A DNA stretch of 64,000 nt from an uncultured Alphaproteobacteria bacterium (lineage in GTDB: Bacteria > Pseudomonadota > Alphaproteobacteria > Sphingomonadales > Sphingomonadaceae), in NCBI GenBank assembly GCA_903934325.1, contig CAIZNH010000006.1, forward strand, positions 1 through 64,000, read 5' to 3'. This document shows positions 23,245 to 33,058 of the stretch, in pieces (the first letter of the stretch is position 1; each line of letters begins with the position of its first letter). The notes beneath the pieces are model-generated. The model did not search any database. It was not told the origin of the DNA and was given only the letters and a program-made list of their open reading frames with translations. The translations under genes and the position numbers were made by a program.

Positions 23245-23991
23245 ATGGCCGATCTGAACAAGCCGGTGATCGTGCTGGTGCGCCCGCAGCTGGGCGAGAA
23301 CATCGGCAAGGCGGCGCGCGCGATGCTCAATTTCGGGCTGACCGAATTGCGCCTCGTTGCCCCGCGCGATGGCTGGCCCAATCCCTCGGCAGGCCCGGCG
23401 GCCTCGGGCGCGGATATCGTGCTCGAACAGGCTAAGGTCTATGCCACCACCGCTGAAGCCGTGGCCGATTGTCAGCACGTCCACGCCACCACTGTCCGCA
23501 AGCGCGGGGTCACCAAGCCGGTGATCGGCGCGGACGAGGCCGGACGACTGGTGCATACCGAGGCCGGGCGCCACGCGATCCTGTTCGGCCCCGAGCGCTC
23601 TGGGCTGGAGACCGAGGACGTCGCGCTTGCCCGCAATATCCTGACGATCCCGATCAATCCCGAATTCGCCTCGCTCAATCTCGCTCAGGCGGTAATTCTG
23701 GTCGCCTATGAATGGTCGCGCATGGGCCGCGAGCTGGCGGATGCCTCGGACGTGCTGGTGCAGCCGACGCTCGAAGAAGTGCTCCCCCCTGCCCCGCAGG
23801 ACGAGCTTGACGCGATGATCGCCCATTTCGAGAAACTGCTCGTCCCGCGCGGCTATTTCCGGCCCGAGGCGCGCGCCGAAAGCACGCGGCGCACCTTGCG
23901 CGGCCTGCTGACCAAGCCCGCCTGGAACCACCTCGAAGTGCGCACCCTGCGCGGTATCCTGTCCTATCTGGAGCGCGAGCCGGACGCCTGA
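23245..23991 (+). CDS. trmJ: RNA methyltransferase, TrmJ type (TrmH/SpoU family)
   Basis: This is a 248-residue SPOUT-fold methyltransferase. The N-terminal NIGKAARAMLNFGLTELRLV, the ILFGPERSGLETEDVALA loop and IPINPEFASLNLAQAV are the three SpoU motifs that form the knotted SAM site. The C-terminal extension matches TrmJ, which 2'-O-methylates position 32 of several tRNAs. The ATG at 23245 was chosen because the longer frame from 23155 lies within nrdR. It starts 7 bases after nrdR. Confidence 0.88.
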   Translation: MADLNKPVIVLVRPQLGENIGKAARAMLNFGLTELRLVAPRDGWPNPSAGPAASGADIVLEQAKVYATTAEAVADCQHVHATTVRKRGVTKPVIGADEAGRLVHTEAGRHAILFGPERSGLETEDVALARNILTIPINPEFASLNLAQAVILVAYEWSRMGRELADASDVLVQPTLEEVLPPAPQDELDAMIAHFEKLLVPRGYFRPEARAESTRRTLRGLLTKPAWNHLEVRTLRGILSYLEREPDA

Positions 23992-24082
23992 GCGGACCTT
24001 CACGCCTTTTGTATTGGACGGGCGGGAACACCGGAGTTAGTCGGGCGTTCGCGCTGAAGCCCCTCTCCCTCAAACAAACCCC

Positions 24083-24364
24083 ATGAGATTGCTGATGAAA
24101 TCGATGTTCCTGCGTTCCGGTGCGGTGTTCGCTGCCTCGCTCCTCGCCGCCTCTGCCCTCGCCGCCCAGAAGACCCCGGCCGACGAGCCCGAGACCGCAG
24201 CCCCGGCCGAGCAGACCGCCGAAAAGCCCGAAACGGCCGAAGCCCCCGCCGAGGCCGAGCCCGAGCGCATCTGCCGCTACATCAAGCTCGACACGGCAAG
24301 CCGCCGCAAGACCAAGATCTGCCGCACCACCGAAGAGTGGCGCGATCTTGGCAATCCGCGCTGA
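24083..24364 (+). CDS. Small secreted Ala/Glu/Pro-rich hypothetical protein
   Basis: This 93-residue protein has an N-terminal signal peptide (FLRSGAVFAASLLAASALA). A low-complexity stretch follows, rich in Ala, Glu, Pro and Thr (about 30-60). The C-terminal part contains two cysteines (ICRYIKLDTASRRKTKICRTTEEW), probably disulfide-bonded. Similar short sphingomonad proteins are known only as hypotheticals. An ATG at 24095 would shorten the signal peptide. It ends 186 bases before rpsD. Confidence 0.65.
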   Translation: MRLLMKSMFLRSGAVFAASLLAASALAAQKTPADEPETAAPAEQTAEKPETAEAPAEAEPERICRYIKLDTASRRKTKICRTTEEWRDLGNPR

Positions 24365-24394
24365 TCCGCGCAGCCGCCGGGCCACCCCGCGGGC

Positions 24395-24550
24395 TTGACG
24401 CGCGCGCCAATCCTGCTATCGGCGCGCCTTCGCAAATGGGCCCTGCACCCCGGTGAAGCAGTGGCCGCATCAGGAATATCGTCCTGATGGAGCGATGCCG
24501 GGTTGAATGGCCGCCACAGGGGCGGTCCAGCACATTGAAGGATACGACTT
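24395..24550 (+). promoter_or_regulatory. rpsD upstream region: candidate promoter and leader
   Basis: A TTGACG at 24395-24400 lies 14 bases before GCTATC, a loose -10. GCGCGCC and GGCGCGC (24402-24408, 24422-24428) pair perfectly across the same interval. A structured GC-rich leader of about 100 bases then precedes the rpsD start, with GGAATATCGTCC/ATCAGGAAT-type self-complementarity. Ribosomal protein S4 often autoregulates, but no known S4-binding structure was confirmed. Confidence 0.3.
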
Positions 24551-25165
24551 ATGTCGAAGCGCAAGAGCGCCAAGTACAAGCTTGACCGCCGGATGGGTGA
24601 AAACATCTGGGGTCGCCCGAATTCCCCGGTGAACAAGCGTTCCTACGGTCCCGGCCAGCACGGCCAGCGCCGCAAGGGCAAGATGAGCGACTTCGGTCTG
24701 CAGCTGCGCGCAAAGCAGAAGCTCAAGGGCTACTACGGCGACGTCACCGAAAAGCAGTTCAAGCGCACCTACGCCGAAGCTGCCCGTATGAAGGGTGACA
24801 CCAGCCAGAACCTGATCGGCCTGCTCGAGCGTCGTCTCGACATGGTGGTCTACCGCGCCAAGTTCGCGCCGACCATCTTTGCCGCGCGCCAGATCGTCAG
24901 CCACGGCCACATCTATGTGAACGGCGTGAAGTGCAACATCGCCTCGCGCCGGATCGACATCGGCGATGTCATCAGCCTCGGCAGCAAGGCCAAGGAAATG
25001 GCGCTGGTGATCGAAGCCCAAGGCCTGCCCGAGCGTGACATCCCCGATTACGTCGCCACCGACGGCAACGACAAGGTGCAGTTCACCCGCGTGCCGAAGC
25101 TCGACGAAGTGCCCTATCCGGTGACGATGGAACCGAACCTGGTGGTCGAGTTCTACTCGCGCTGA
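24551..25165 (+). CDS. rpsD: 30S ribosomal protein S4
   Basis: S4 is a primary 16S rRNA-binding protein of the small-subunit body. The 204-residue length is usual. The N-terminus [20 protein letters not shown] is the typical alphaproteobacterial form. The S4 RNA-binding domain ([20 protein letters not shown] then SHGHIYVNG) lies at about 95-150. The gene is monocistronic, with a strong terminator 27 bases downstream. Confidence 0.97.
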   Translation: MSKRKSAKYKLDRRMGENIWGRPNSPVNKRSYGPGQHGQRRKGKMSDFGLQLRAKQKLKGYYGDVTEKQFKRTYAEAARMKGDTSQNLIGLLERRLDMVVYRAKFAPTIFAARQIVSHGHIYVNGVKCNIASRRIDIGDVISLGSKAKEMALVIEAQGLPERDIPDYVATDGNDKVQFTRVPKLDEVPYPVTMEPNLVVEFYSR

Positions 25166-25192
25166 TCCTTCGGGCATCGCAAGAACACCAAG

Positions 25193-25224
25193 AGGGCGGC
25201 CTTTCGGGGCCGCCCTTTTCTTTT
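25193..25224 (+). terminator. Intrinsic terminator after rpsD
   Basis: A perfect 9-base stem (AGGGCGGCC / GGCCGCCCT) with a 6-base loop is followed by TTTCTTTT. It lies 27 bases after the rpsD stop and is a textbook Rho-independent terminator. Confidence 0.9.
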
Positions 25225-25268
25225 GCGCGGCGGCGAGGCACTCATCTGGGCGACGAGAGGGATTCGCG

Positions 25269-25904
25269 ATGAATGTGCTGCTGATCGATGCCCATCCTGA
25301 CACGGGGCGCTATGCCTCGCACCTGCTGGAGGTCTACCGCGCCGCCCTGCCTGCCTCGGCCGAGGTTACGCTGGTGGCGCTGCGCGACCTCACCTTCGAT
25401 CCCAACCTGGCCCACGGCTATCGCCAGCGTACCGAGTGGGAACCCGACCTGCGCCAACTAGCCCAGCACCTCGACGCCTGCGATCACATCGCGCTGTCTT
25501 TCCCGATGTGGTGGGGGGCCGAACCGGCGACGCTCAAGGGCCTGCTCGACCGGCTGTTCCTGCCCGGCTTCACCTTCGCCTATCATGACAACGACACATG
25601 GTGGGATCGCAACATGGCGGGCCGATCAGCCGATGTGATCATCACCATGGACACCCCGCCGTTCTTCCTGCGGCTGGCCTATGGCAATTCCATCATCCAC
25701 CGCTGGAAGAAGCAGGTGCTGGGCTTTGCGGGATTCAAGCCGGTGCGCATCTTGCCGCTGGGGCAGGTCAAGTTCGGCGGGGCGGAGCGCAAGGGCGTGA
25801 AGTGGGAAAGCAAGCTGCGCGGCCTTGCGCAGACCATCCGTCAGGCACAGCCGGACAAGAAACAGCCGCGGCTTGAGGCCTTCCTCAACCGCAAGAAATC
25901 CTAG
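25269..25904 (+). CDS. NAD(P)H dehydrogenase (quinone) / flavodoxin-fold oxidoreductase
   Basis: This 211-residue FMN-dependent oxidoreductase of the NQO1/KefF-like family probably performs two-electron quinone reduction in the cytoplasm. It has the N-terminal nucleotide-binding strand MNVLLIDAHPD, the FMN-contacting SFPMWWGAEPATLKGLLDR and FLPGFTFAYH. It starts soon after the rpsD terminator and overlaps the convergent chorismate mutase gene by 4 bases. Substrate preference is unknown. Confidence 0.85.
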   Translation: MNVLLIDAHPDTGRYASHLLEVYRAALPASAEVTLVALRDLTFDPNLAHGYRQRTEWEPDLRQLAQHLDACDHIALSFPMWWGAEPATLKGLLDRLFLPGFTFAYHDNDTWWDRNMAGRSADVIITMDTPPFFLRLAYGNSIIHRWKKQVLGFAGFKPVRILPLGQVKFGGAERKGVKWESKLRGLAQTIRQAQPDKKQPRLEAFLNRKKS

Positions 25905-26212
25905 CTGCGGACCTTGTCCCACTCGGTGAATTCATAGGCGATAGAGCCTTCGACGAGCCGTTCCCAGATATCGGCCACGACGTCGCCCGGGATGCCATGG
26001 GCTTCGGCCTCGGCCACGGCGGCAGCGATCACGCTGGCCTTGCGCTCCTCGTCGCGCACCGCATCGCGGCTCGGCTTGATCCGGGCGGCGGCGCGCATAT
26101 AGCCGAAGCGCGTTGCCAGCAGCGCCACCAACTCGCGGTCTAGCGCGTCAACCCCGGCGCGCACCTCGGCCATGGTGGTGCAATCTGCGGGGGCAAGGGG
26201 TCTATCAGTCAT
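25901..26212 (-). CDS. Chorismate mutase (AroQ class, PchB-like)
   Basis: This 103-residue all-helical protein converts chorismate to prephenate for phenylalanine and tyrosine synthesis. AroQ features are visible: VRAGVDALDRELVALLATRF (helix 1, active-site arginine and aspartate), AARIKPSRDAVRDEERKAS with the catalytic lysine, and WERLVEGSIAYE. The KPSRDAVRDEERK segment resembles isochorismate-pyruvate lyase/chorismate mutase PchB proteins, so a minor lyase activity is possible. No siderophore genes lie nearby, which favours the mutase role. Confidence 0.85.
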   Translation of the reverse strand: MTDRPLAPADCTTMAEVRAGVDALDRELVALLATRFGYMRAAARIKPSRDAVRDEERKASVIAAAVAEAEAHGIPGDVVADIWERLVEGSIAYEFTEWDKVRS

Positions 26213-26263
26213 GGCCCCCGCCCTAGGCGGTGCAAGGCCGATTTGTCGAGTGCCTTCGCGCCG

Positions 26264-28261
26264 TTACCCGCCTTGCCCGAGATGGCTGTCGAGAAAGCCG
26301 CCGATGGTGGTGAGCATGTCGATGCGGGCCGTGGTGTCATCAAGGCCGTGCTGCAGGTCTGCATATTCGTGATAGACCACGCGCTTGCCCGCCGCCTTCA
26401 GCGCCTTTTCCATCGCCTGCGCGTGGCGCACATCGACATTGAGATCGCTGGTGCCGTGGAACAGCGCGACCGGGGCGGCAAAGCGATCAGCATGGCGGCG
26501 CGGACTGCCGGCCTCGACATGCGGGCCAGTGCCGACGAATTGCTGGACGAGCCGCGAGGAGGTGTAGCCGCGCTTGTCCTCGGCCAGAAAGCCGAGATCG
26601 GTCACCGGCGCGATCGCCACCACCGCCTTGAACAGCGCCGGATCGAGCACCTGTGATTGCAACGCGGCATAGCCGCCGTAGGACCAGCCCAAAATCGCGA
26701 GACTGTCGCCGCGGGCGATGCCCTCCTTCACCAGCCAGCGTCCGGCATCATTGACGTCGCCGATCGCCACGTCCCACGCCTTGAAGCCGTTCTTGCCATA
26801 CCACGCCTCGCCATAGCCCGATGAGCCGCGGTAATTGGGCTGTAGCACGGCATAGCCGCGCGCGGTGAGGAATTGCACCAGCCAGTCGAAGCCCCATTCG
26901 TCGCGTGCTGCAGGCCCGCCATGCGGCAGCACCACCGCCGCAAGGTTCTTGCCGTCAGAACCGGGCGGCAGGGTGAGATAGGCCGGGATCAGCGTGCCAT
27001 CGGCGGCGGGATAGGTGATCGGCTTCATCGTCCCCATCGCCTTGCCTTCAAGCCCGGCGCGCACCGGTATCAGGGGTTCAAGGCTGCGGGTGGTCTTGTC
27101 GTAGAGATAGGCCATGCCGGGCTGGGTATCGCTCGATGCGATCAGCAGGATGCGGCTTTCATCGCTGCTGGCGCCGACGATGTTGATCAGCGGCGTATCG
27201 GGCAGCGCCTTGGCGAGCCCGGCGGCAAGTTTCTTCAGATCTGGGTCAAAATAGGCGACCTCGCGCTTTTCGGTGGCATAGCTTGCGCCCACCACGCGGC
27301 GCTTGCGGCCGATGCGGATCAGCGCGTCGACATCGACATCGCCGCGCGCCATCACCAGCTTGCCCGCGTCGCTGCCATCGAGCAGCACCTCGATCACCGC
27401 GTCATAACCGCCCTTGGTGATGAAGCCGTAGGCGACATTGCGGAGGCTATCGACAGCGACCGGGGCAAAGCCATTGATCGGCTGGCCGTCGACCGTGAGC
27501 CTTTCGAACTTCTTCCACGTGGTGCTGCCGGGCGTGCGGTAGAGATAGACATATTCGCCGGTGAGCCGGCCATTATTGTCCAGCAGCGCGCGCACCTTGA
27601 TCCGAACCTGCCCCTGCTCGTCAGCCACGTAGCGCAGGGCCGTCTCGTCCGCACCTTCGAGAACCCGGCGCCTTGCCGTCATCGCATCGACCAGATCGAC
27701 ACCGAACCCGCGCTCGTCCTTGTAGGTGCGGGTCGCGGCGTTGATTTCGGGCACATATTGCCGTGACATCAGGATCTGGCCCTGATCGCCGCCGACATCG
27801 AAGGCGATGACATCGCCTCTGAACTGCAAATTCTGGACCGCATTGGCCGACTGGCGCTGGCTCAATTCGGTGAAACCGCTGCCATCATCATTGACCGCAA
27901 ACAGCCATTCGAATGGCAAGAGGCCTCCCGTAGACCCGTTGGCCATGCCGGACACCTGGCACACGAGGCGGCTGTCAGTCGCCCATTCGCACCAGTCGAG
28001 ATCGGTGATCTTTTCCCGGTTGGTGGCGACAAGACGATCCTTGAGGTCCCCTGCAAGATCGAAGACATAGACCAGCTCGCTGTGCTCAGGTCCGGCTGCG
28101 ACATAGGCGACTTTGGTGCCCGAGGGCGACAGGCTGATCTGGAGCACCCTTGCACGCGCACCGAAATCGCGTGCCGCATCGGCGGGCTTGTCCTGCGCAA
28201 AGCCAGGCATGGCGAGCAGCGCAGCCGCTGAAACCAGAGCGGCCTTGACCTTGCGATGCAT
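26264..28261 (-). CDS. S9 family peptidase (prolyl oligopeptidase / acylaminoacyl peptidase type), secreted
   Basis: This 665-residue serine peptidase has a signal peptide (KVKAALVSAAALLAMPGFAQ), an N-terminal beta-propeller and a C-terminal alpha/beta hydrolase domain. The catalytic triad is visible: Ser in GWSYGGYAALQS, Asp in FHGTSDLNVD and His in YADLQHGL. Probably periplasmic, it degrades short peptides. The ATG at 28261 was chosen because it begins at the signal peptide; the frame extends 21 codons upstream without secretory features. It is downstream of tgt on the same strand. Confidence 0.88.
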   Translation of the reverse strand: MHRKVKAALVSAAALLAMPGFAQDKPADAARDFGARARVLQISLSPSGTKVAYVAAGPEHSELVYVFDLAGDLKDRLVATNREKITDLDWCEWATDSRLVCQVSGMANGSTGGLLPFEWLFAVNDDGSGFTELSQRQSANAVQNLQFRGDVIAFDVGGDQGQILMSRQYVPEINAATRTYKDERGFGVDLVDAMTARRRVLEGADETALRYVADEQGQVRIKVRALLDNNGRLTGEYVYLYRTPGSTTWKKFERLTVDGQPINGFAPVAVDSLRNVAYGFITKGGYDAVIEVLLDGSDAGKLVMARGDVDVDALIRIGRKRRVVGASYATEKREVAYFDPDLKKLAAGLAKALPDTPLINIVGASSDESRILLIASSDTQPGMAYLYDKTTRSLEPLIPVRAGLEGKAMGTMKPITYPAADGTLIPAYLTLPPGSDGKNLAAVVLPHGGPAARDEWGFDWLVQFLTARGYAVLQPNYRGSSGYGEAWYGKNGFKAWDVAIGDVNDAGRWLVKEGIARGDSLAILGWSYGGYAALQSQVLDPALFKAVVAIAPVTDLGFLAEDKRGYTSSRLVQQFVGTGPHVEAGSPRRHADRFAAPVALFHGTSDLNVDVRHAQAMEKALKAAGKRVVYHEYADLQHGLDDTTARIDMLTTIGGFLDSHLGQGG

Positions 28262-28320
28262 GATGCTGATCCCCCCGCCCCTTCTGCGACAGGGACAGCC
28301 TAACCCATGTCCTGCGCGGT

Positions 28321-29457
28321 TCAAGCCCTGGCGTGGAGATAGTCTGCCCGGAAGGTGCTGGCAAAGCTGGCGAATGTGCCTGCCGCAATGGCATCGCGCA
28401 TGCCTTGCATCAGCGCCTGATAGAAACTGAGGTTGTGCTCGGTCACCAGCATTGCGCCGAGCATCTCGCCCGACTTCACGAGGTGGTGGATATAGGCGCG
28501 GCTATAAGTCGTGCAGACCGGGCACTGGCAGCGATCATCGAGCGGGCCGGTGTCCTCGGCAAAGCGGGCGTTCCTGAGATTGAGCGGGCCGTTCCAGGTG
28601 AAGGCCTGCCCGTTGCGGCCCGATCGGGTCGGCAGGACGCAATCGAACATGTCGATCCCGCGCTCGACCGCGCCGACAAGATCGTCGGGCTTGCCCACCC
28701 CCATCAGGTAGCGCGGGCGATCGGCCGGGAGCATGTCGGGGGCATAGTCGAGCACGCCGAACATCGCCTCCTGCCCCTCGCCCACCGCCAGCCCGCCGAC
28801 GGCATAACCATCGAAGCCCACGTCGATGAGCTTGTCGGCGCTGATGCGGCGCAGGTCTTGGTGGAGTGCGCCCTGCTGGATGCCGAACAGCGCGGCGCGG
28901 CTCGCGTGCTCCTCGCCGGCGTCAAAGCCCTCGCGGCTGCGCTTGGCCCAGCGCATCGAGAGTTCCATGCTGGCGGCAATCTCGTCACGCGGGCGGTCCG
29001 CGCGCGGGCACTCGTCAAACGCCATGACGATGTCCGAGCCGAGCAGGCGCTGGATTTCCATCGAGCGTTCGGGGCTCAGCATATGCCGTGAGCCATCGAG
29101 GTGGCTCTTGAACTCCACCCCTTGCTCGGTGAGCTTGCGCAGGTCCGAAAGGCTCATCACCTGATAGCCGCCGGAATCGGTCAGGATCGGGCGCGGCCAG
29201 TTCATGAATGTGTGGAGGCCGCCCAGCCTGTTCACCCGCTCCGCGCCCGGGCGCAGCATCAGGTGATAGGTGTTGCCAAGGATGATGTCGGCGCCCGTCT
29301 GGCGCACGGCTTCGGGCTTCATCGCCTTCACCGTCGCCGCCGTGCCGACCGGCATGAAGGCCGGCGTGCGGATTTCGCCGCGCTGCATCGCGATGGTGCC
29401 GGTGCGGGCCTTGCCGTCGGTGGCATGCAGAGTGAAGGCAAAGCGCGGGAGCGTCAT
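28321..29457 (-). CDS. tgt: tRNA-guanine transglycosylase (queuine tRNA-ribosyltransferase)
   Basis: Tgt exchanges guanine-34 for preQ1 in GUN-anticodon tRNAs, a step before QueA in queuosine synthesis. The 378-residue protein has [16 protein letters not shown], the nucleophilic aspartate region [22 protein letters not shown], the second aspartate in [10 protein letters not shown], and the zinc site CQCPVC followed by HHL. The ATG at 29457 is preferred over one 12 codons upstream by similarity in length to the family. queA lies about 3 kb away on the same strand. Confidence 0.96.
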   Translation of the reverse strand: MTLPRFAFTLHATDGKARTGTIAMQRGEIRTPAFMPVGTAATVKAMKPEAVRQTGADIILGNTYHLMLRPGAERVNRLGGLHTFMNWPRPILTDSGGYQVMSLSDLRKLTEQGVEFKSHLDGSRHMLSPERSMEIQRLLGSDIVMAFDECPRADRPRDEIAASMELSMRWAKRSREGFDAGEEHASRAALFGIQQGALHQDLRRISADKLIDVGFDGYAVGGLAVGEGQEAMFGVLDYAPDMLPADRPRYLMGVGKPDDLVGAVERGIDMFDCVLPTRSGRNGQAFTWNGPLNLRNARFAEDTGPLDDRCQCPVCTTYSRAYIHHLVKSGEMLGAMLVTEHNLSFYQALMQGMRDAIAAGTFASFASTFRADYLHARA

Positions 29458-29494
29458 GCGGCGGGTGCCTAGCGTGCCTGCCCCAAGGCGCAAG

Positions 29495-29537
29495 AAAAAA
29501 GGCAGGAGCAGCTAGCGGGGGGAAAGCTGCTCCTGCC
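29495..29537 (-). terminator. Strong intrinsic terminator of the outer-membrane protein gene
   Basis: A perfect 12-base stem (GGCAGGAGCAGC at 29501-29512 and GCTGCTCCTGCC at 29526-29537) is followed on the minus strand by six T residues (29500-29495). It lies 25 bases after the stop of the porin-like gene and separates it from tgt. Confidence 0.92.
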
Positions 29538-29561
29538 TGACAGTGAGGGGAGGCTCAGGCC

Positions 29562-30089
29562 TTAGAAGGCGTAGAGCACGCCCACGGTCGCGCGGGTGGT
29601 GTCGAAGGCGATGGTGTCGATCCCGGCGCGGAAGCGGACCGGGGGGTCGCCCAGGCCGAATTCGACGCCAGCACCGACGAGGTAGTCGCCATCGGTGTCA
29701 TCGAAGCCGACGACCGCCGGGACGACCAGGCCGCCAAGATCGAAATCGACCTCCTGATAGCCACCGCGCACGAAGATCTTGCCGGTCTCGCCCACGCGCA
29801 CACCGGCGCGCGCGGCAATACCGTATTCACTGTCGATGCGGCCGTCGCCGATGTGGTAGTTGCCCTCGGCGCCGACGAAGAAGGTCTTGCCCACCGGCAC
29901 ATCGACCCCGGCCACGATGCCGTAGATGCCGCCATCGTCATCGGGCAGACCCGTGCCGAGATCGTGGATACCGGCCGATGCACCGACATAGGTTTCGACC
30001 TTGGGGTCTTCGTTCGACTGCGCCTGGGCAGCCGCCGGAAGTGCCATCGCGCCCAGCGCCGCAAGCGTGGTGAATGCGATTTTCCTCAT
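29562..30089 (-). CDS. Outer-membrane beta-barrel (porin-like) protein
   Basis: The protein has about 175 residues, with a signal peptide (RKIAFTTLAALGAMALPAAA, cleavage near AQAQS). Alternating hydrophobic/polar beta strands rich in Gly and aromatics (TYVGASAGIHDLG, FFVGAEGNYHIGDG, YLVGAGVEFGLGD) lead to a terminal VGVLYAF. A C-terminal aromatic residue is the usual outer-membrane sorting signal. It resembles the small OmpA/Omp25-like opacity family; any pore function is unknown. A strong terminator and separate position suggest a highly expressed single gene. Confidence 0.85.
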   Translation of the reverse strand: MRKIAFTTLAALGAMALPAAAQAQSNEDPKVETYVGASAGIHDLGTGLPDDDGGIYGIVAGVDVPVGKTFFVGAEGNYHIGDGRIDSEYGIAARAGVRVGETGKIFVRGGYQEVDFDLGGLVVPAVVGFDDTDGDYLVGAGVEFGLGDPPVRFRAGIDTIAFDTTRATVGVLYAF

Positions 30090-30257
30090 GCAAAACATTC
30101 CTTATTGCTATCCTGCCGCAGGGGGTGCGGCGGTAGGCAAGTCTCTAGAAATCAGACACTTTCACGCCGATGAACAGGGCGGCCAAGAACCGTTCAGGTC
30201 AGACGGGCGGTGGTTATCGCTCGACGAAAGGCATTCGCAGACCCGCCTCGCTCACGA

Positions 30258-31025
30258 TCATTCGCGCAGCCGCCATCCGGTGCGGAAAATCACCGCGATG
30301 ATCATCACGCAGATGGCGAGGAAGCCGAGCGTGAGACCGAAGGACACCATGATCGGCACGTCCGAGGTGCCATAGAAGGTCCAGCGCAGCCCGCTCACCA
30401 GAAAGGCGATCGGATTGCCGAGCGCGATGGCGTCCCACGGGCTCGGCAGATCGCGGATCGAATAGAAGGTGCCGCCCAGAAAGGTGAGCGGGGTGAGGAT
30501 CAGCATCGGAATGATGCCGAGCTTCTCGAAGCTGTCGGCCCAGATGCCGAGGATGAAACCGAACAGCGCGAAACTTGCCGCCACCAGCATGATGTATCCG
30601 GCGGCAAGCAGCGGATGGGCGATCTCGTAATCCACGAAAAGCCGCGCTGTGCCGAGGATGATCGCGGCAAGGATCAGGCCTTTGGTCGCCGCCGCGCCGA
30701 CAAAGCCCGCCAGCGTCTCGGCCACGCCGACAGGGGCGGAGAGGAGTTCGTAGATCGTGCCGGTGAAGCGCGGCATGTAGATGCCGAAGCTCGCATTGCT
30801 GGTGGTCTCGCCCAGCAGAGTGAGCATCAACAGCCCGGGGATGATGAAAGCGCCGTAGGGCACGCCGGCAACCGGCTCCATCCGCGCACCGATCACGCTG
30901 CCGAACACCACGAAATAGAGCGAGGTCGTCAGCACCGGCGAGAGGATCGACTGGAAGGCGGTGCGAAAGGCGCGGGCCATTTCGCGGCGGTAGATCGCAT
31001 AGGCGCTGCGGAGGTTGAACTGCAT
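30258..31025 (-). CDS. ABC-2 type transporter permease
   Basis: This 255-residue polytopic membrane protein of the ABC-2 family has about six helices and the signature region [20 protein letters not shown] followed by [14 protein letters not shown]. It is the membrane partner of the upstream ATPase, which it overlaps by one base (TGATG). Together they form a DrrAB/NodIJ-like exporter for an unknown lipid, drug or polysaccharide. The longer frame beginning at 31448 is antisense-like shadow within the ATPase gene, so MQFNLRSAY is taken as the start. Confidence 0.9.
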   Translation of the reverse strand: MQFNLRSAYAIYRREMARAFRTAFQSILSPVLTTSLYFVVFGSVIGARMEPVAGVPYGAFIIPGLLMLTLLGETTSNASFGIYMPRFTGTIYELLSAPVGVAETLAGFVGAAATKGLILAAIILGTARLFVDYEIAHPLLAAGYIMLVAASFALFGFILGIWADSFEKLGIIPMLILTPLTFLGGTFYSIRDLPSPWDAIALGNPIAFLVSGLRWTFYGTSDVPIMVSFGLTLGFLAICVMIIAVIFRTGWRLRE

Positions 31026-31969
31026 CACGCCGCCTCCGCCGTCTCGCCCAGCAGGGCGACGAAGATATCTTCCAGCGAGCTGTCGTGAATGTCGATGCTG
31101 GTGTAGCCGATGCCCGCATGGGTCAGCGCCTGGGTGAGCCGTGCGACTTCGGCTGCGCCCCCGCCCTCGCCCGTTCCGCCGCGATAGACAAGCCGCCTGC
31201 CCTCGCTCGCCAGTTCCAGCGGAAAACCCGCCAGCATATCCGGCAGCGCAGCCAGCGGCACAGCGAGATCGATCACGGCCTCGGTGGTGCCCAAGCGCTC
31301 CATCATCGCAGCTTTCTCGTCGACCATGCGGATGCGGCCGCGCTGGATAATGCCGACGCGGTCGGCCATTTCCTCGGCCTCTTGGATGTAGTGGGTGGTG
31401 AGAATGATCGTCACCCCGCGCTCCTTGAGCGCGGCGATCTGCTCCCACATCCCCTTGCGCAGCTCGACATCAACGCCCGCCGTGGGTTCATCGAGGAACA
31501 GCAGTTCGGGATCATGCGCCAACGCCTTGGCGATCAGCACGCGGCGCTTCATCCCGCCTGATAGCGCCCGGATCTGCGCGTCTTTCTTGTCCCACAGCGA
31601 AAGCGAGCGCAGGATCTCCTCGATCCGCGCAGGATCATGGGCTTTTCCGAACAGCCCTTGCGAATAGGCGACCGCGCGCCACACGGTCTCGAACATGTCG
31701 GTCGCGAGTTCCTGCGGCACCAGCCCGATCCGTGCGCGGGCAGAACGCCAGTCCTTCGCAAGATCATGCCCGAAAGCGGTGATCGTCCCGCCCGAGGGCC
31801 GCACCAGCCCGCACACCGCGCCGATCAGCGTCGTCTTGCCCGCCCCGTTCGGCCCGAGCAGGGCGAAAATCTCGCCCTTGCGAATGTCGAGATCGACATT
31901 GTCGAGCGCGCGGGGGCCGTTCTTGTAGGTCTTGGTCAGGCCGCGGATCGACAGGATGGGTTCGTGCAT
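31025..31969 (-). CDS. ABC transporter ATP-binding protein
   Basis: This 314-residue ATPase has Walker [13 protein letters not shown] (about 37-48), signature LSGGMKRRV, Walker [14 protein letters not shown] and a switch histidine in [15 protein letters not shown]-terminal extension of about 90 residues is typical of drug/lipid exporters of the CcmA-like group. It drives the adjacent ABC-2 permease. It starts 9 bases after queA ends, suggesting one transcript, though no functional link to queuosine is apparent. Confidence 0.92.
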   Translation of the reverse strand: MHEPILSIRGLTKTYKNGPRALDNVDLDIRKGEIFALLGPNGAGKTTLIGAVCGLVRPSGGTITAFGHDLAKDWRSARARIGLVPQELATDMFETVWRAVAYSQGLFGKAHDPARIEEILRSLSLWDKKDAQIRALSGGMKRRVLIAKALAHDPELLFLDEPTAGVDVELRKGMWEQIAALKERGVTIILTTHYIQEAEEMADRVGIIQRGRIRMVDEKAAMMERLGTTEAVIDLAVPLAALPDMLAGFPLELASEGRRLVYRGGTGEGGGAAEVARLTQALTHAGIGYTSIDIHDSSLEDIFVALLGETAEAA

Positions 31970-31978
31970 GCCCGATGG

Positions 31979-33016
31979 TTACGGGAGCAGCAGCGAGGAG
32001 TCACCATAGGAATAGAAGCGGTATTCATGGGCGATGGCGTGTTGATAGGCCGCCATCATCCGCTCGCGCCCCATCAAGGCACTCACCAGCATCATCAGGG
32101 TCGATTTGGGCAGATGGAAATTGGTCATGAGGCCATCGACCGCGCGCAGTTTGTAACCCGGCGTAATGAAGATCGCGGTGTCCCCCGCGAAGGGCTGGAT
32201 CACGCCGTGCTCGTCCACCGCGCTCTCCAGCAGGCGCAAGCTCGTGGTGCCGACCGCGATAATGCGGCCACCGGCAGCGCGGGCGGCGTTCAGTTGATCG
32301 GCGGTTTCCTGCGAGATGCGCCCGAATTCGGCGTGCATCTGGTGGTCGTCGGTATCCTCGGCCTTCACGGGGAGAAAGGTGCCCGCTCCCACGTGCAGCG
32401 TCAGCATCGCACGGCCAATCCCGGCGGCATCGATCGCATCGACGAGACGCTGGGTGAAGTGCAGCGAGGCCGTGGGCGCGGCGACCGCCCCTTCCTCGCG
32501 CGCGAACATCGTCTGGTAGTCTTCGAGATCAGCCTCGTCGATCCCGCGCTTGGAGGCAATATAGGGCGGCAGCGGCATGGTGCCGGCGCGGTCGAGCAGC
32601 ACTTCGACCGGCTCCTCGCCCTCGAAAAACAAGGTGAGCGAGCCGTCTCCATGGCGTGCCTCGGCAATCGCGGTGACCCCGCCGCCGAACACGAGTTGGT
32701 CGCCTTCCTTCACGCGCTTGGCATTCTTCAGGAAGGCCTGCCAACGGCGCAGGTCAATGCGTTTGTGCAAGGTCGCGCCGATCTTCGCCTCGCCATCGGC
32801 GCGGCGCCCTTCGAGCTGGGCGGGGATCACGCGGGTGTCATTGAACACCAGCACATCGCCGGGATTGAGGAGGGCCGGCAGATCCCGCACGCCCCGGTCT
32901 TCAAACGGCGCGTCGGTGCCGCGCACCACCAGCATCCGCGCCGCATCGCGCGGACGCACCGGCCGCAGCGCGATGCGCTCTTGCGGAAGTTCGAAATCGA
33001 AGAGGTCTACTTTCAT
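31979..33016 (-). CDS. queA: S-adenosylmethionine:tRNA ribosyltransferase-isomerase
   Basis: QueA transfers the ribosyl group of SAM to preQ1 in tRNA to form epoxyqueuosine. The 345-residue protein starts [19 protein letters not shown] and carries [29 protein letters not shown] and [11 protein letters not shown]. The ATG at 33016 gives the canonical N-terminus; a frame ten codons longer is not conserved-looking. It is grouped with tgt on the same strand, separated by an ABC exporter and a porin-like gene. Confidence 0.96.
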   Translation of the reverse strand: MKVDLFDFELPQERIALRPVRPRDAARMLVVRGTDAPFEDRGVRDLPALLNPGDVLVFNDTRVIPAQLEGRRADGEAKIGATLHKRIDLRRWQAFLKNAKRVKEGDQLVFGGGVTAIAEARHGDGSLTLFFEGEEPVEVLLDRAGTMPLPPYIASKRGIDEADLEDYQTMFAREEGAVAAPTASLHFTQRLVDAIDAAGIGRAMLTLHVGAGTFLPVKAEDTDDHQMHAEFGRISQETADQLNAARAAGGRIIAVGTTSLRLLESAVDEHGVIQPFAGDTAIFITPGYKLRAVDGLMTNFHLPKSTLMMLVSALMGRERMMAAYQHAIAHEYRFYSYGDSSLLLP

Positions 33017-33058
33017 CGCGCGCGCCCCTAACCCGAAGGGACGCAAGGCGAAAGCCCC

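Noticed and set aside
25901..26212. Salicylate/siderophore role for the PchB-like chorismate mutase
   Set aside because: No isochorismate synthase or siderophore gene lies in the window, so the ordinary chorismate mutase role is simpler.
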